In this document: positions 45,816 through 58,500 of the stretch, piece after piece
How positions within the stretch are numbered: position 1 is the first letter of the stretch
Layout of the letters: every line of letters starts with the position of its first letter
Assembly (NCBI GenBank): GCA_029844215.1
Contig: CM056723.1
Coordinates: 2,688,980-2,752,979, forward strand
Direction: 5' to 3'
Origin: Przewalskia tangutica
Taxonomy: Eukaryota; Streptophyta; Magnoliopsida; Solanales; Solanaceae
Length of the DNA: 64,000 nt
Notes under the pieces: generated by a model
Told to the model about the DNA's origin: nothing
The model's input: only the letters and a program-made list of their open reading frames with translations
Databases searched by the model: none
Program-made: the position numbers and the translations under genes

Positions 45816-47311
45816 CTAATTATGGGTAGAGATACAATTGTTTCTATAATATACATGTTTACACACCCCCTTAGTCGGAGCGAGAGGAAATCGGATGCTG
45901 AGACTGGATTTGAAGTCAAGAAATAAATGTCTCGAAAGTCCTTTGATAAATATATCTGCATACTGATAGGATGATGGAACATGTAACACTCTGACATGGC
46001 CTAGTGCAACTTTCTCACGAACAAAGTGTAGGTCTATCTTAATGTGCTTGGTTCGCTGATGTTGAATCGGATTATGAGACAAATAGATGGCAGAGATGTT
46101 ATCACAGTACACAATAGATTCCTCACGCAAAGGACACTGAAGTTCTAACAATAAATTTCTGAGCCAACAAATCTCAGCTACTACATTTGCAACGCTCAGA
46201 CTCAAATTTCAGACCTGAGCGAGATAGGTAGTCGTCATTGGCAAACAAAAATCATAAAAGCCGGAGGTGGAGCGTCGCGTGTCCAGACACCCTGCCCAAT
46301 CCTGCATCCGTATATGAAATCAACCTATTTGGAGCAGAGGAGTATAGGTGCAAACCATAATCAAGAGTGCCCTTAATGTATAGCAGTGAAATGAGACTCC
46401 CTGGGGGCATACATGAATAAGCACACCTGCTGAACAACATAAGCTATGTCTGGCCTGGTGAAGGTGAGATACTGAAGTGCACCTGCAAGGCTCCTATACA
46501 TAGTAGGATCAAAGATTGGAGCACCATCTATGGCACTGAACTTAGATTTAGAATCAACTAGAGTAGACACCTCTTTGCAGTTTGCCATCTTAACCTTGTA
46601 CACAATCTCTTCTGCATACTTACGCTGACACAAGAACATGTGATTGACAGACCTGGTCACTGATATCCCAAAAATAAACCCAGCTTCCCCAAATCAGTCA
46701 TTGCAAATTTGGACTTAAGCAAGACAATAATCTCATTTTTCAATTCGTCGTCGGAGGCAGCAAGAACAATATCATCCACGTAAAGTAATAAATAAGCAGT
46801 GCTACTACCTCGATGAAAAATGAAAAGTGATGTATCACTCTTGCTGCATACAAACCCAATCTGCAAGATATAATTGGCAAAGCGATCGTACCGCACGGGG
46901 GGCCTGTTTCAGGCCATATAGTGACTTACGGAGACGACACACGTAGTGAGGAACTGTTGGATGAGTGAATCCTGACGGTTAATGCATGTAGACTATCTCT
47001 CTCAGATCCCCATGTAAGAATGCATTCTTCACATCAAGTTGATGGATCAGCCAGTGTTTGCCCATGGCAATACTCAAAATTGTGCGGATGGTAGCCGGTT
47101 TAACAACAGGGCTGAAGGTCTCACCACAATCAATGCCCTCCTGCTGATTTGTGTCATTAGCCACAAGTCTTGTCTTATACCTCTCAAGATCTCCACTGTC
47201 TCTGAATTTGTGTCGAAATAGCCACAGACAACGAATCACATTCACCCCCTCAGGTCTAGGTACTAGATCCCATGTGTGCTGTCTAGTTAAAGCATTGAAT
47301 TCCTCAGTCAT
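45816..47311 (-). pseudogene. Copia reverse transcriptase and RNase H, broken
   Basis: Segments in order on the minus strand: EEFNALTRQHTWDLVPRP through LDVKNAFLHGDL (47311-46979); the YVDDIVLAA active-site motif (46896-46657); YRSLAGALQYLTFTRPDIAY (46660-46373); and RNase H with EICWLRNLLLEL, YCDNISAIYLSHNP and HIKIDLHFVREKV (46205-45816). Each segment is in a shifted frame relative to the previous one, so the polyprotein is not translatable. Confidence 0.88.
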
Positions 47312-48177
47312 AGCCGCATTTCAATTAGGGTCTTGCTTGACCAATATAGGGTTCTTGGGAATTAGTGAAATGATTCGTGGAGACAAGTTAAATTGGACTT
47401 TGGGTTTGAAGATTTCATGTTTTGCACGAGTTTCCATTTGGTGAGTGGGGATAGTAGGAGGTGCCAAGACGGAGGGATTTGTTGGATACGGAGAAGGAGG
47501 GACAAACGCCAGAGTAGGCACCGCGGCACTGGAGGGAACCGTCAGCGGTGTCGTGGCGCCGTGATCAAATGTCGCGGCGCTAGAGTACTGACATACCTCT
47601 CTGATATTTTGGAGCCGTGGCGCCTCAGCACTGGGCCGCGGAGCTGTCGACGGTGAATCAGGGACCTGTTCGCAGGAGTTTTGGCGCCGCGACGCATGAC
47701 TCTTGGGGTAGCGGCGCTGACGCTGATGCTGAAGAAGAACTGCTATGCTCTAGTTGACTTATGTTGATGGGAGAGATGACATGCTCGTCAAGAAAAGAGT
47801 AATTCGGTTTTTGAAACTTTTTAAGATTCGAAAACGGGATTGTGGTCTCGTCGAATGTGAAGTGACGAGAGATGTGGATCTGACGAGTGGACAAGTAATA
47901 ACATAGATAGCCCCTATAGTTCGGCGGGAAGCCTAGGTAGACACAAGGAGTGGACTGGGGGCTAGTTTGTGAGGGGCAGTAGAGACAAGATTAGGATAGC
48001 TTAGACAACCAAATATTCAGAGATGAACATAAGAGGGGACTCTATGATAGAGTATTTCTGTATGGGTCATATTGTGAATGGTGTCAGTTGGGAGAATATT
48101 TAGAACGTATTCTGACATTTTAGCAGCATAGACCTAGAAAGATGGAGGTAGGGAGGCATGAATCAAAAGAGTGTGAA

Positions 48178-49095
48178 TCATATTGTTAATGGTGCGAATG
48201 ATTCTTTCAGCTTTACCGTTTTGTGAGGATGTGTGGGGGCAGGAGAAGCGAAAAACCATGTCATTATTAGTACAAAAATGGTGAAACATAGAGTTGTTGA
48301 ATTCACGATCATTATCGCACTGAAAGATTTTATACCTTTTTCAAATTGTGTTTGAATGAATGTTTGAAACTCAAGAAATTTGACAAACACTTCCGATTTA
48401 AATTTGAGATGATACAACCAAACAAAGTGAGAAAAGTCATCTAGTAGGATAAGATAGTATTTATGACCGAGAGAACTAGCAACAGGTGATGTCCATAAAT
48501 CGGCATGTTTAATATCAAAGGGTGCAAAAATAACACTAGTGGATGACTTAAATGGAAGACGAGTATGTTTGCCTAAAGAACAAGAAACACAGTTTTGGGC
48601 AAGATTTCCATTACAAGTAATGAAATTATTGCCTCTAAGAAAATTTAAAACTGGTGCTCCTGGATGATCAAGCCTATTATGCCATGTGGAAGAAGAAATT
48701 GCCACTGGAGAGACGGGAGAGCTAGATCTGACAGCGGAGGTGGGAGTAAATGGATAGAGATTCCCCGTGCTATTGCATCTCGTAAGAGGTGTCCTCGTAT
48801 GGATATCTTTCACAGTGAAACCATAAGGGTCAAAATCAACGGAGACAGAGTTATTACGAGTGAACTTGCGGATAGAGATTAAATTATTAATCATATGTGG
48901 GGAATATAGGATATTTTTAAGGGGGAATGGATGAGGAAGTGGTGTGTAGGATGTATCATAACCCTTTACTAGAATACGGTGGCCACTACCAACTGTATGC
49001 TTTAAACCAAACAGTTTGAAAATATTACCTGCAGACCGGGTGAGGTGAGAAGTGGCTCCGGAGTCCATGTACCAGTTGTTGTCAGGCTGTTTCAT
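48178..49095 (-). pseudogene. Copia protease and integrase region, broken
   Basis: Protease active-site motif WYMDSGATSHLT at the start, then the pre-integrase region (WHNRLDHPG with NCVSCSLGKHTR, the HHCC zinc site) and the integrase core start (FDIKHADLWTSPV, YYLILLDDFSHFVWLY). The frame is lost near 48320, where the next catalytic-core segment should follow. Part of the integrase C-terminal region can be followed at 47658-47894 in another frame. Confidence 0.85.
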
Positions 49096-49116
49096 GTTGA
49101 GATACCAAGGCCCGAC

Positions 49117-50059
49117 CTAACTGGGTGTCATCTTGGCGAGGGGTCGCCAGGCTGAATCAGCGCGAGCGCCGACGCCAGACGGTATCGCTTGGGGCACCAC
49201 AAAGCGGAACTGAATTTGTAGGCCCTGTTGTTGATGCTGATTCTGCTGTCTGCGACCCCTACCACGACCACGGCCTCCTCTGACTCGACTATTGCCACCG
49301 CGTCCCTGCTGCGGTTGAGAATTTTCTGACGGTGTTGGATCTTGAGGGCGTGTTTCAACAGCTAACGCCTTTTGAGTGTGCTCATCCTGCTTAGCACGGC
49401 GAGTCTCTTCGAGCAACAACTGCGAACGAATTTTGTTAAAACTTGGAAGCGGATCTGCCTGTTGAATTATGGCGGATAATGTATCATAGTCGCCTTTGGG
49501 AAGGCCTACAATCAATTGCAACACCATCTTAGTGTCTAAGACAATGCGCGGTCGACGCTTGGAGTTGATCCGCCGATAGTTTCAATCGCTCGCAATATTC
49601 AGTCATGTTGGAGAAATTTTCAATGCGTGTATTGTTAAATTGTTCCTCCAAATACACCGCACGAGTATGCTTGTTATCTTGAAAGATTTCCTTCAAGCGG
49701 TTCCATAAATCACGGACTGTGGCACCAGATTTCATGATAGTAGAAATAAGATCCTGAGAAATACTAGCATAAATCCACTGTTTGACGTCGACGCCTAGAC
49801 GACGCCAAGTAGACTCATCAACCTTCGAAGGGCGCGGAATAGTGTCGTCGATGTGGTCAAGCACGTTATAGAGACATGCATGATTACAGAAAAGTTCAAC
49901 CCAAGGAGAATACTGACTGTTTTCTTGATGAAGAAGAATGAGAATATAATTCTTGATATTGGTAACAGTGAGGGCGGGATGAAAAGAGGATGACGACGTG
50001 GTGGTGGAATTTGTGGAGGTAGATGCGTCAGAATCAGAAGCGTAATCCTGAGTATCCAT
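49117..50059 (-). pseudogene. Copia gag, frameshifted
   Basis: The N-terminal part (50059 to about 49545) begins MDTQDYASDSDAS and contains the gag helical segments YILILLHQENSQYSPWVELF, RDLWNRLKEIFQDNKHTRA and FSNMTEYCERLKLSADQL. A one-base frameshift near 49545 moves the frame; it then resumes as KMVLQLIVGLPKGDYDTL and runs to a Gln/Arg/Gly-rich basic region (GRGGNSRVRGGRGRGRGRR). A zinc knuckle is not evident. Confidence 0.85.
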
Positions 50060-50532
50060 TTAGAGAAGAGAGAAAAGAAGAAGAAAAACCAAGAATTTTG
50101 GGAGGATGAGGGGGAGGAATCGCGGCGGAACTGCCCGAGGGAGGGGGGGCTTGTCGGCGGCGGCGGCTCACACAAAGAAAATTCGAGGGTTTTGTGTTAG
50201 GCTTTGATATCATGTAAGATGATATTAATCTTCTCGCTTGGGGAGTCTTTCATTAATATCAAAGTATATATAGAGTACAATATTCATCTCTTATACAATA
50301 AGAATTTTAAATCTATACAAAAGAGGAATCCTAGTCTTACCATAATTATATTTACACAATATATGAAAATATTCTAATTATGGGTAGGAATACAATTATT
50401 TCTATGATATACATTTAGTGAATAAGGTCTTTAAAAAGGGAAGAAATAGAAAAGAACGTTATTTTGCCACCCAGCAAAACTTTCTGGGATAACTTGTAGG
50501 TTATTTTTAATATTTTGAAAATACATATAGTA

Positions 50533-50677
50533 ACGCTGGGAGTCTTGGAGGAGTAACTGATAAGGTTGACGCCATATGACTAGGAGGTCACGTGTTCAAG
50601 TTATGGAGATAACCTTTTATAGAAATATAGAGTAAGGTTGCGAGCAGTAAACCCCTGTGGTCCGGTTCTTTTTTTTA
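50533..50677 (+). mobile_element. tRNA-related SINE (GGAGTCTTG family)
   Basis: Head GGGAGTCTTGGAGGAGTAAC, A-box-like TGATAAGGTTGACG, B-box-like CACGTGTTCAAGTTA and end CCCCTGTGGTCCGGTTC. The same family is at 40916 and 7097. No target duplication is confirmed. Confidence 0.7.
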
Positions 50678-52464
50678 TTACATATAATGATGCAATTCAT
50701 TTTTAGCTCTTGGGTGTTTAATGTTCTATTCAAAGGTGAAGAAAATATTATTTCATTCACGGTATCGTGCACATGTGGCTATAAATGTAACATATAATAT
50801 TAATCAGCGTGGATCTTCAATTATTCTCATCATTCAAAGAAAATAATACAGTAACAAAACACACTGCAATGGCTACTTTACGTATTTCTCTAGGAACACA
50901 AAATATTCCATACCTTATATAAATAAATAGAAAGGTTAATTTGTCGATGAATTAAAGTTTAATGTGACAATTCAGACACAATATATTCTAATAATGCACA
51001 ATTCCTTAGTGACAAATTTACCTATTTAAATAATACAACCTTTAAATGTAGGTTGTTATGAAAATCTAATTACAGTATCAACCATACTTTTGGTGAAGAT
51101 TATGCAATATTGCGCTAAATCTTTTTGGCCTATAATGAAGTGTTACAAATTGTGTCTGTCCTTTTTAGTGTTGTGTCTGCATCAATTGCGAACTTACCCT
51201 ATCTTATACTCCCTTTTACTCTAATTTGATAACATAATTTGACTCGATATAAAATTAAAAAAATATAATAATAACATAAATACACCCAGTGTAATCTCAC
51301 GAAGTGTCCTTGTTGAGTATGTGTATCAATTAGTTATTTCCTAATTGAGAAGTAGACAATTCTAATTGTCTACATGTAATATATATATATATGTCAATTT
51401 CAAATATCTGGGTTTGAAGTTAGGCTGACAATCCTCAACTTAAGACCTGTATGTCCAAACTTTGAAACTTTACATATGAAATTTTCAACTTTGATCTCGT
51501 GAACAACTTGAAGTTGATTTTGAGACGGTTAAATATTAATTATTTTATAAACTTCAAATATTCTTAAAAATAGGGGTCTGAAATACGACTATTTTTACAT
51601 TTCACCTATTAATTTGACACATTTTGATCCCCCAAATTTAATCTTAATCCCATATTAATACCTCTAATCTCAATTTAAACATAACAAAATTGGCACATTC
51701 TCCTTGTTTTTTTCCGGCGGAATTATGTGATGGATAACCTGATGTGATCGGCAATAAATTTTAAAAAGCTATGCACATGTCGCATAATTGACGTTTTCAT
51801 CTAAAGGGTAATGAAGATATGAGATTTGATGTTGGAGAAGCTAGGACAGTTAGGGATGGATGAAACTTTGATTTTGATTCAGACATGGTTGTCGGAAGAG
51901 GAAGGAAGTGGCCGGCGGCACACAAGGAAGGGGGTGGGTGGGGCCGACAGTGAAGGGTTAAAATTTAGGGTTTAGGAACTTTTCCTAGATAACATGTAAG
52001 AAAATATTGTTCCTTGATTATTTCATTCGAAAATGATAGTAAATATACTCATAATACAAGCATAATCTTAAGCTATAGTTAAGATAATAAATGACTAAAT
52101 ATATACATATCATTTACAAAATATATACATAATTATGGCTAATTGTTATTTCCTATTATATCACTTTGCATTATCAAAACAGAACAAAGACTAAAGAAAG
52201 GAAGAATTCCAACAGAACCTTAGAAGAAGTAATTGAAAATTAAGAAAGGAATGAATTGCAAGTGGCAAATGAAAGTGGTCCCTTGGGAATTGGAAATTCA
52301 GGCCAAACAGATCATACATGTGTAATCTAGTCAGAATCTGTTCATTTTGTACTTAAATAGCAAAATACATATCTCTGAGCATACATAGGCAGAGAAGTGA
52401 GGACCCCCAATTCATTTAGTTCTACAAAAGCAGAAATTGATTGAATTAGCAATGCAGATTGGAC

Positions 52465-52678
52465 GCGCACCAATTTGGTTTCGTGATGTTAGATTCTTCA
52501 TGTGAGACGTGTTCGGCCCTAACAATGCAACAATTTTATTTCTCCTTTGGGGATGGCTTACGTGACCCACTACGCCTCTCACCTAATGACCGTCGAAATA
52601 CCACGATTTACCTCCACCAATCGTCTACTGCAGGAGTGAGGGTCATGTGGGCGAGGGATTTCACCTTTTTTACCTCCA
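52465..52678. mobile_element. 214-bp insertion with exact 17-bp target duplication, unclassified
   Basis: AGCAATGCAGATTGGAC is present at 52448-52464 and again at 52679-52695. The long exact duplication implies target-primed reverse transcription (SINE or LINE-type). The insert begins GCGCACCAATTTGG and ends CACCTTTTTTACCTCC, is more GC-rich than its surroundings, and matches none of the other SINE families in the window. Orientation is uncertain; no A or TTG tail is visible. Confidence 0.7.
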
Positions 52679-53331
52679 AGCAATGCAGATTGGACTAGAG
52701 AGAGCAAAAGAATCTGCTTTAGCTGATTGAATTCTACACTAGTAGTTTTATATGCTTGTAAAAGAACAAGTAAATTAAGCCCCAATTCACATAATATTGA
52801 CTTATACTAATTAGTTCCCTCAATCATACTATCAATTTTGATGAAACCAATCTTTTGAGTCTTTTCCATTCATGTTAACCACTAAGAGGACACAATTTGA
52901 TTCCCTTTTCATTCCTCAACTATACTATCCAATTGTGAACTAAATTACACCATCCTTTTTATATGGACTATATTTAAGACTAGGCAAGCGTGGTGCATCC
53001 CACGCACATATGGATGGCAAATGTGAATATATCTTTTCTAGAGTGGTACGTGCATCTCAATTAAAAGTCATGAAATAAGTAGCGAATAAATTAAAATTAA
53101 AACTAGCACAATTTATAGAATTAGAAGTTTTCGTAGAACTTTCTTCCAATTTCAATAAAGGTACTCAGAATCAATTGACAAAAAGTTTACATAAATAGGT
53201 TAAACAATCCTAATCAACTAAATCAATAGGGCAATGGTAAGTAGCTATCCCTCAACCGTAAACATATACTTCTCTTACAACATCAAGAAAATTCAAGAAA
53301 TAATATATATATATATATATATATATGTCCT

Positions 53332-53567
53332 CCGGGGCATAGTCCAGTGGCAAAACATGGGTTTTATAAGACGCTCTGGCATGTAAATCGTGGGTTCGAT
53401 TCCCCGCAAGAACGAAGAAATTCTGCATGTTGGGGAGTTTGACCTTGTCTCATTGATCAGTTGTACGCTCCCAGAAACTTGGCCACATGAGCATATCCCG
53501 TGAGACGTCTGGGTAATACCAGTGAAGTAGTCATGCACAAGCCTGGAAACCTGGGTTATCAAAAAAA
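53332..53567 (+). mobile_element. tRNA-related SINE
   Basis: CCGGGGCATAGTCCAGTGG (A-box region TAGTCCAGTGG) and TCGTGGGTTCGATTCCCC (perfect B-box) head a longer body with GGGGAGTTTGACCTTGTC, CACATGAGCATATCCCGTG and an A-rich 3' end. The body after the B-box and lack of a paired acceptor stem exclude a tRNA gene. It directly follows the (TA)n run. Confidence 0.75.
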
Positions 53568-53914
53568 TTGACAAATATTTTCGACTAAACATCAAGCATT
53601 AAAGGAGTAGCCCTCTTTAATATTGCTCAATTCTCAATAAACATCTAATAAATAAGTTTAGTTTAGTAAACTCCATATTGTATTTATTATTCTCTTAGAC
53701 ATATTTTTTGGTAAGGTAACACTCGGAGGGAGTACTAACTAATGATTAATGAGTAGCATACGCGCCTGTACATTAGCACTAGACTAACTAATTATACTAA
53801 CTAATTGCGGATTTATTATACGAGAATTCGGATAAGACCAAACTGCTTTCCGTCCACGCTGCGATTTTTAATGGATCAAGCCGTTTTTTTCCGGCTATAT
53901 ATGTTGAGTACATG

Positions 53915-55098
53915 TAGGGGTGTTATCGGTCCGGATCGATAAAGTTTCGGTCCAAAGTCTAGATCCGGGACCGAATCGAAATTTTATTGGTCCGGTTCCG
54001 GGTCTGGGCCCAATTTTATTTTATTTTAAAAAAAAAAATTGAATTTTCAATACTGAAATTGACATACATGAACTAATACAATCTCCATACATGAACTGAA
54101 ATCCCTAATAAAGTAATTAGCTCCTAGCCATAGTCACGCTAAGAACTAATACAATCTCCATACATGAACTGAAATAAATAAAGCAAAAAGAAAGAAAAGA
54201 AAAATACTCAAGAACAAGTCTCCAAGCCTTCTAGTATCCAAGGATTGTGTTGTGGAATATTTACAAGATGAAATGGAATGGTGGATGGAGAATGAAATGG
54301 GTGATGAAGGATGGATGAATTCTTCTAATGATGTAGAGACTATTTATAGCCCAAGAATCCTTTAGGTAAAGGGTTAGGGATTATGTAGGTAGGAAAGGTT
54401 ATGGAATCCTTTTAGGTAAAGGGTTTAGGAAAAGTTATGGAATCCTTTAGGTAAAGGGTTTAAGGAATATTCAGGTAGGAAAAGTTATTCCTTTGGACTC
54501 AAAAATGTCAAAAAACACAAAACTCACGAAATCTCGTCGGCACGCAATGGCTGCCATCAGCGCTACCAAAATCGAGAGCTTTCGACGATTTCGGTGGCGC
54601 CACACTGGCCGCCACAAAGGCCATGGCCGGTGACGGCATTCTTCCAAATTTTTCGTTTCTTCGTCCTTTGTTCGTCCGGTCTTCGTCTGATTTCTTATAT
54701 ATTTTTCGGAACTTCTTAGGCTTCATTTCTTGGCCCTTTTAGTGTGCAATTCCATCTCATTTATGCTCATTTCATCTATTTTTCGTCATTTCTCCATTTC
54801 TGACCGCTGTGACACAAAGAAAGGAAAACGACCCTAATACTATACTAAACATAAATGAAATGAGTAAAATACTAACTAAAAATGACTCAAAAGGTGTATA
54901 TAAAATACACAATCGACGTCGCATGGGGTCCGGCCAAAGTGGGTGTTATCGTAGCATCGGGTCCGGCTCCTTATCGGTCCGGGTAATTTTTTGGTACTCG
55001 TATCCGGACCGTTAAGATTTCAGTCCGAGTATCGATCCGAATTTACCGGTCCGGTTCTCGAGTAATTATCGGGAGTATCCGGACCGCTAACAGCCCTA
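53915..55098. mobile_element. Non-autonomous hAT element (GGTCCGG family), 1184 bp
   Basis: Left end TAGGGGTGTTATCGGTCC and inverted right end TAGGGCTGTTAGCGGTCC agree at 16 of 18 positions. Flanking 8-mers AGTACATG (53907-53914) and AGTACAGG (55099-55106) match at 7 of 8. Subterminal GGTCCGG/CGGACC repeats are shared with the element at 10303-10950. The core (54040-54900) differs: it has two copies of TACAATCTCCATACATGAAC, three of TTTAGGTAAAGGGTT, and a GC-rich patch at 54530-54640 with no convincing gene. The core may itself be captured or nested DNA. Confidence 0.8.
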
Positions 55099-55535
55099 AG
55101 TACAGGTGTGTATTGTGTAGTATATCATTATATAGTATATGCATATTTTATATAAAGTATATATTACTTATATAATGTGTAAATATTTTATAAACTAGAT
55201 GGTTGAATGACATTTGACTGTATTTTTTTAAAAATAACTCTAATATTTTCCGGTGAAAATGCTTCTAATAAAAAATACAGTTAGAGATTTATATTCAGGG
55301 ATTTAAAGATAAGTAGGTTATATCCGATCCAGAAACCCTCTTAAACGAGTTCGAAATTTCAGATTTGGTTTCGTAAAATGCAAGATAAAAGAGTAAGTAG
55401 ATACGAAAATAGACAAATAAAATAAATAAGTGAGCTATATCTAAAATAAATAATGTAAGAACAAGAGTTGAGAGTAGTGTATTTGCTTAAGAGAGAACTT
55501 GGTTATAAGTGTAGGCTTAGAGATAATGTAATGTC

Positions 55536-58500
55536 TGTCGCGCCCTATTTCGGCCGCGACTTTATTCTAGCGAACCCTGCTCAAGTAAAATGTTAGAAAA
55601 TAAATAATAAAATGCTAAAGAAAGTTAAAGCGTTAAAGAAGTGTTTAAAATATTAAAAATGCTAAAGGGTAAAAGAATGCTAAAAGTGGTGCTAGGGTTC
55701 GCGGAGTCGCCACCTAATTAGTTTGGGTGAATTAGGACACCTAAATGTCAACTAGGTTAAAGTCAACACTAACTCCATTTAATGGTCTGCTAAACTTAGT
55801 GAGATTCTGGGTAAGGGTTCTTTATTATCCTAAAGGGAAGGGGTTAGGCACCCTAAAGGATCCGCTAACTTGCGGTTGTCCTGCCAAACCTAGGGTTAAT
55901 TATTATGCTAGAAAAAGGTGTGTTTAAAAAAAACGTTTAAGCGGAAGAGTATAAGACATACTTTCTAAAATATTTTTTGCAAGGTTTGTATAGAAAAGTC
56001 AAGGTCAGTTTTGAAAACTGTGCAATTAGGATGCCTAGGTACTATATTAGCTATAGGTATAATGCAAGTATTCCTTCACCTAAGGGGTATGTGTTGCTTA
56101 GCATGAGAATATAACATTGTTGTGATAAAAGCAGTATTTCTATTCTGTATTAATAGGAAATTATACTACGGTTTTAAGAACACCTAGGCAAATAATATTC
56201 CTACTTATTATGCAAGTGTAGGGCGTTAAGTGATTGGTTATAACTTTTAAACAAGGCGAGGCAAGCTTAAAGTAAGTAAGTCAACTAATTTCTAACTATT
56301 GATTCAAAGTTTAATTATTCTAAATGATAATTAATGTAGCATTAGATATATAATTTACAACAAATAAATGAATGGGGGGTAGAAAATAATTAAAAAGACT
56401 CGAGGAATGGCGATATGATTTACTTTGAGGCTTGGAATTTCGCGCAAACATAGATGCACATATACGGGTCTTCCGTTTACTACGAAGAGTCTCGCCATGA
56501 GACTCTTTGTTGCTCAGGTGCGTTTCATGCAAAATAAGAGAAGATAAAGATTAGAGGATGTCCAAGTCTTTATCAAATAATAAATAAGCATTTGATGTAA
56601 AATTTAAATATACATAACCAATTCATTTCGGCCCACATTAACAATCCAACAGATTTTGGTTAAATAGGACCCCCGACACATATTATAATATCCATAATGA
56701 CATGCTAAACATATAAGCCAAGATATACTTAGTGCATTGTCCACATATCTCTGCATATGCTTACTACATTTTAATTCAAGACAACCAACAAACAGAACAG
56801 AATTGGTTGAACAACTATTCATTAAAACTGGGTGCATGGATTCAGTTTCAAGTTCTCGTTATGGCCTAGCCCATAGTTCTTGAATATGGAGATCAACATG
56901 TTCAATAAGACCCTAAGCAAGTAACCAGATGATTGTAACTGAAGTTTAACAGAAACGTATTGCAAGTATCTCTTAATAACTTAACAGGCATGTTAACATA
57001 TACCACATCTTTTCATTGGAAGGATTTATTCAGTCAATCAAAATTAAAACAGACTGTGACTTGGGGAGAACAGGAATACAATACAGCAAAATGGTCCGGC
57101 AGAACCTATACCCAGCAAATGAGCAAGTAAGGACAGCAGATAAACATTGACATAAACTTTAACATATTTGAATCATTTCATTTCGGCGATTTGACAAACA
57201 ATGTGCCCAAAATAAGAGCCATTTTATACTCATGTTCTAATACTAAGTTTTAATCATACCAAAGACGAGGGTAATCAAAATTCTAAGATTGAATCGCACA
57301 ACATTGGTCATCTAGGTACAAGGCAGTCCTAAGGAGTTCAATAAATAGCAAGACAAGTACTACCGCTCCTTCAAGCCTGAATCAATTCTAACAAGTATGA
57401 ATCAAAAAAACAGATTTATTAGCATATAATGGGTATTCTGAGTTCATATCAGTCTTATTTGGATCCGAACCAGCGTGATATTTTAAAGATAAGCTAGAAT
57501 ATACTTCTACATTCGTTCTAAAATTTGAAGCCCCTTTAAACCAGATATATAAGTTTCATATCTCCAAGTTAATCTGTCATTCCCAAAACAGTCGTTCCAA
57601 ACCATACTATGACCCACACATATTTTAAACAGAGTTATGAAGATTAACAATAATTAATGTCAACTGAACAGGTTCAGCAATTCATTTAAAGAATACAAAC
57701 ATCCATTGATATCAATTTAACCCAGGTAGAGTCAGTCATATAACACGTATTTCACACATAGTAATGTCAAAAGAAAGCTAAAACTAAAAGGGTGCGATTT
57801 TACCTTCTCGGCAATGACCGGGCGTGTCAAGTCAAGTCGTCGATTCACTCGAAAATGGCTATGCGAAGGAGAAGAACGAGCTTTTTGCTCTGAATATGTC
57901 AAGCTTGGATCAATGACAGGGGGGGTTCTTAACTGTGTTCGACCGATTGCTGGTTTCAGAATTCTTTTTAATGATGCTAAGGATTCTTCCTCAGGTTTTT
58001 CCCCCGACTGAGCTCTTAACGGGTATCTCTGTTCCCGTCCAGTTCCCCCTCTTGCATGTCTGAAAATGCTCAATTTATAGCCTCCAAATGGGTTTCGATT
58101 TTGGTTAATATCTGATTAAGGCAAGTTTTGATTTTAGGTCGATTTGGTGTCGTATTTGGTACTGATTCGACAGGTTTCTTATGGTCTTCTGATTTGGGTA
58201 GATTCGTTTGATTTTGTAGAGATTTGGGCGAGATCTTTGTGATTTGGTTAGGGTAATGTAAACGATTTTTGAAGGATTTGGTTTAGTTATGCCGGATTTT
58301 CCACCCTGAAAATCCGGCGAGATTCGAAGGGGAGGGGTGTATGCGGCGATGGTGGGTGTGAATGGCTGCTAGGGTTCCTTAGCCTTTGTTCTGTTTTTGT
58401 TTTAGTGAGGGAGAGGATAACGAGAGGGCTGTGGGTAGGGATAGGATAAAGGGGCCTGGGGCGAGGTGGGCTTGCGGGTAGTTGGGCTGGTTTTAATTAA

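Larger units (their letters stand above)
45662..50413 (-). mobile_element. Degenerate Ty1/copia LTR retrotransposon
   Basis: On the minus strand the 5' LTR is 50413-50213 (starts TGTATATCATAG, ends ATATCATCTTACA) and is followed by TGATATCAAAGCC, a decayed initiator-Met primer site. The 3' LTR is 45855 to about 45662 and is preceded by a purine-rich AGGGGGTGTGTAAACA. The 3' LTR has lost or mutated its last few bases. Flanks ATTAG (45657-45661) and TTTAG (50414-50418) match at 4 of 5. Internal order is gag, protease, integrase, RT, RNase H, the copia order. Frameshifts and stops break the reading frame, so the copy is inactive. Confidence 0.9.
50678..53906. other. Gene-free region between the copia element and the next hAT element
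   Basis: AT-rich DNA. Two insertions are annotated separately (52465-52678 and 53332-53567). A (TA)n run is at 53302-53326. A Stowaway-like right end (CACTCGGAGGGAGTAC) is near 53727. I find no coding gene on either strand. Confidence 0.45.

Noticed and set aside
54508..54726. 72-codon minus-strand frame in the hAT element core
   Set aside because: Lys/Arg-rich start and Ala/Ser-rich middle but no domain I know; considered as captured gene DNA, but the evidence is too thin.
57732..58073. 113-codon minus-strand frame in the gypsy LTR
   Set aside because: No recognisable domain; it lies wholly inside an LTR and is best regarded as chance.
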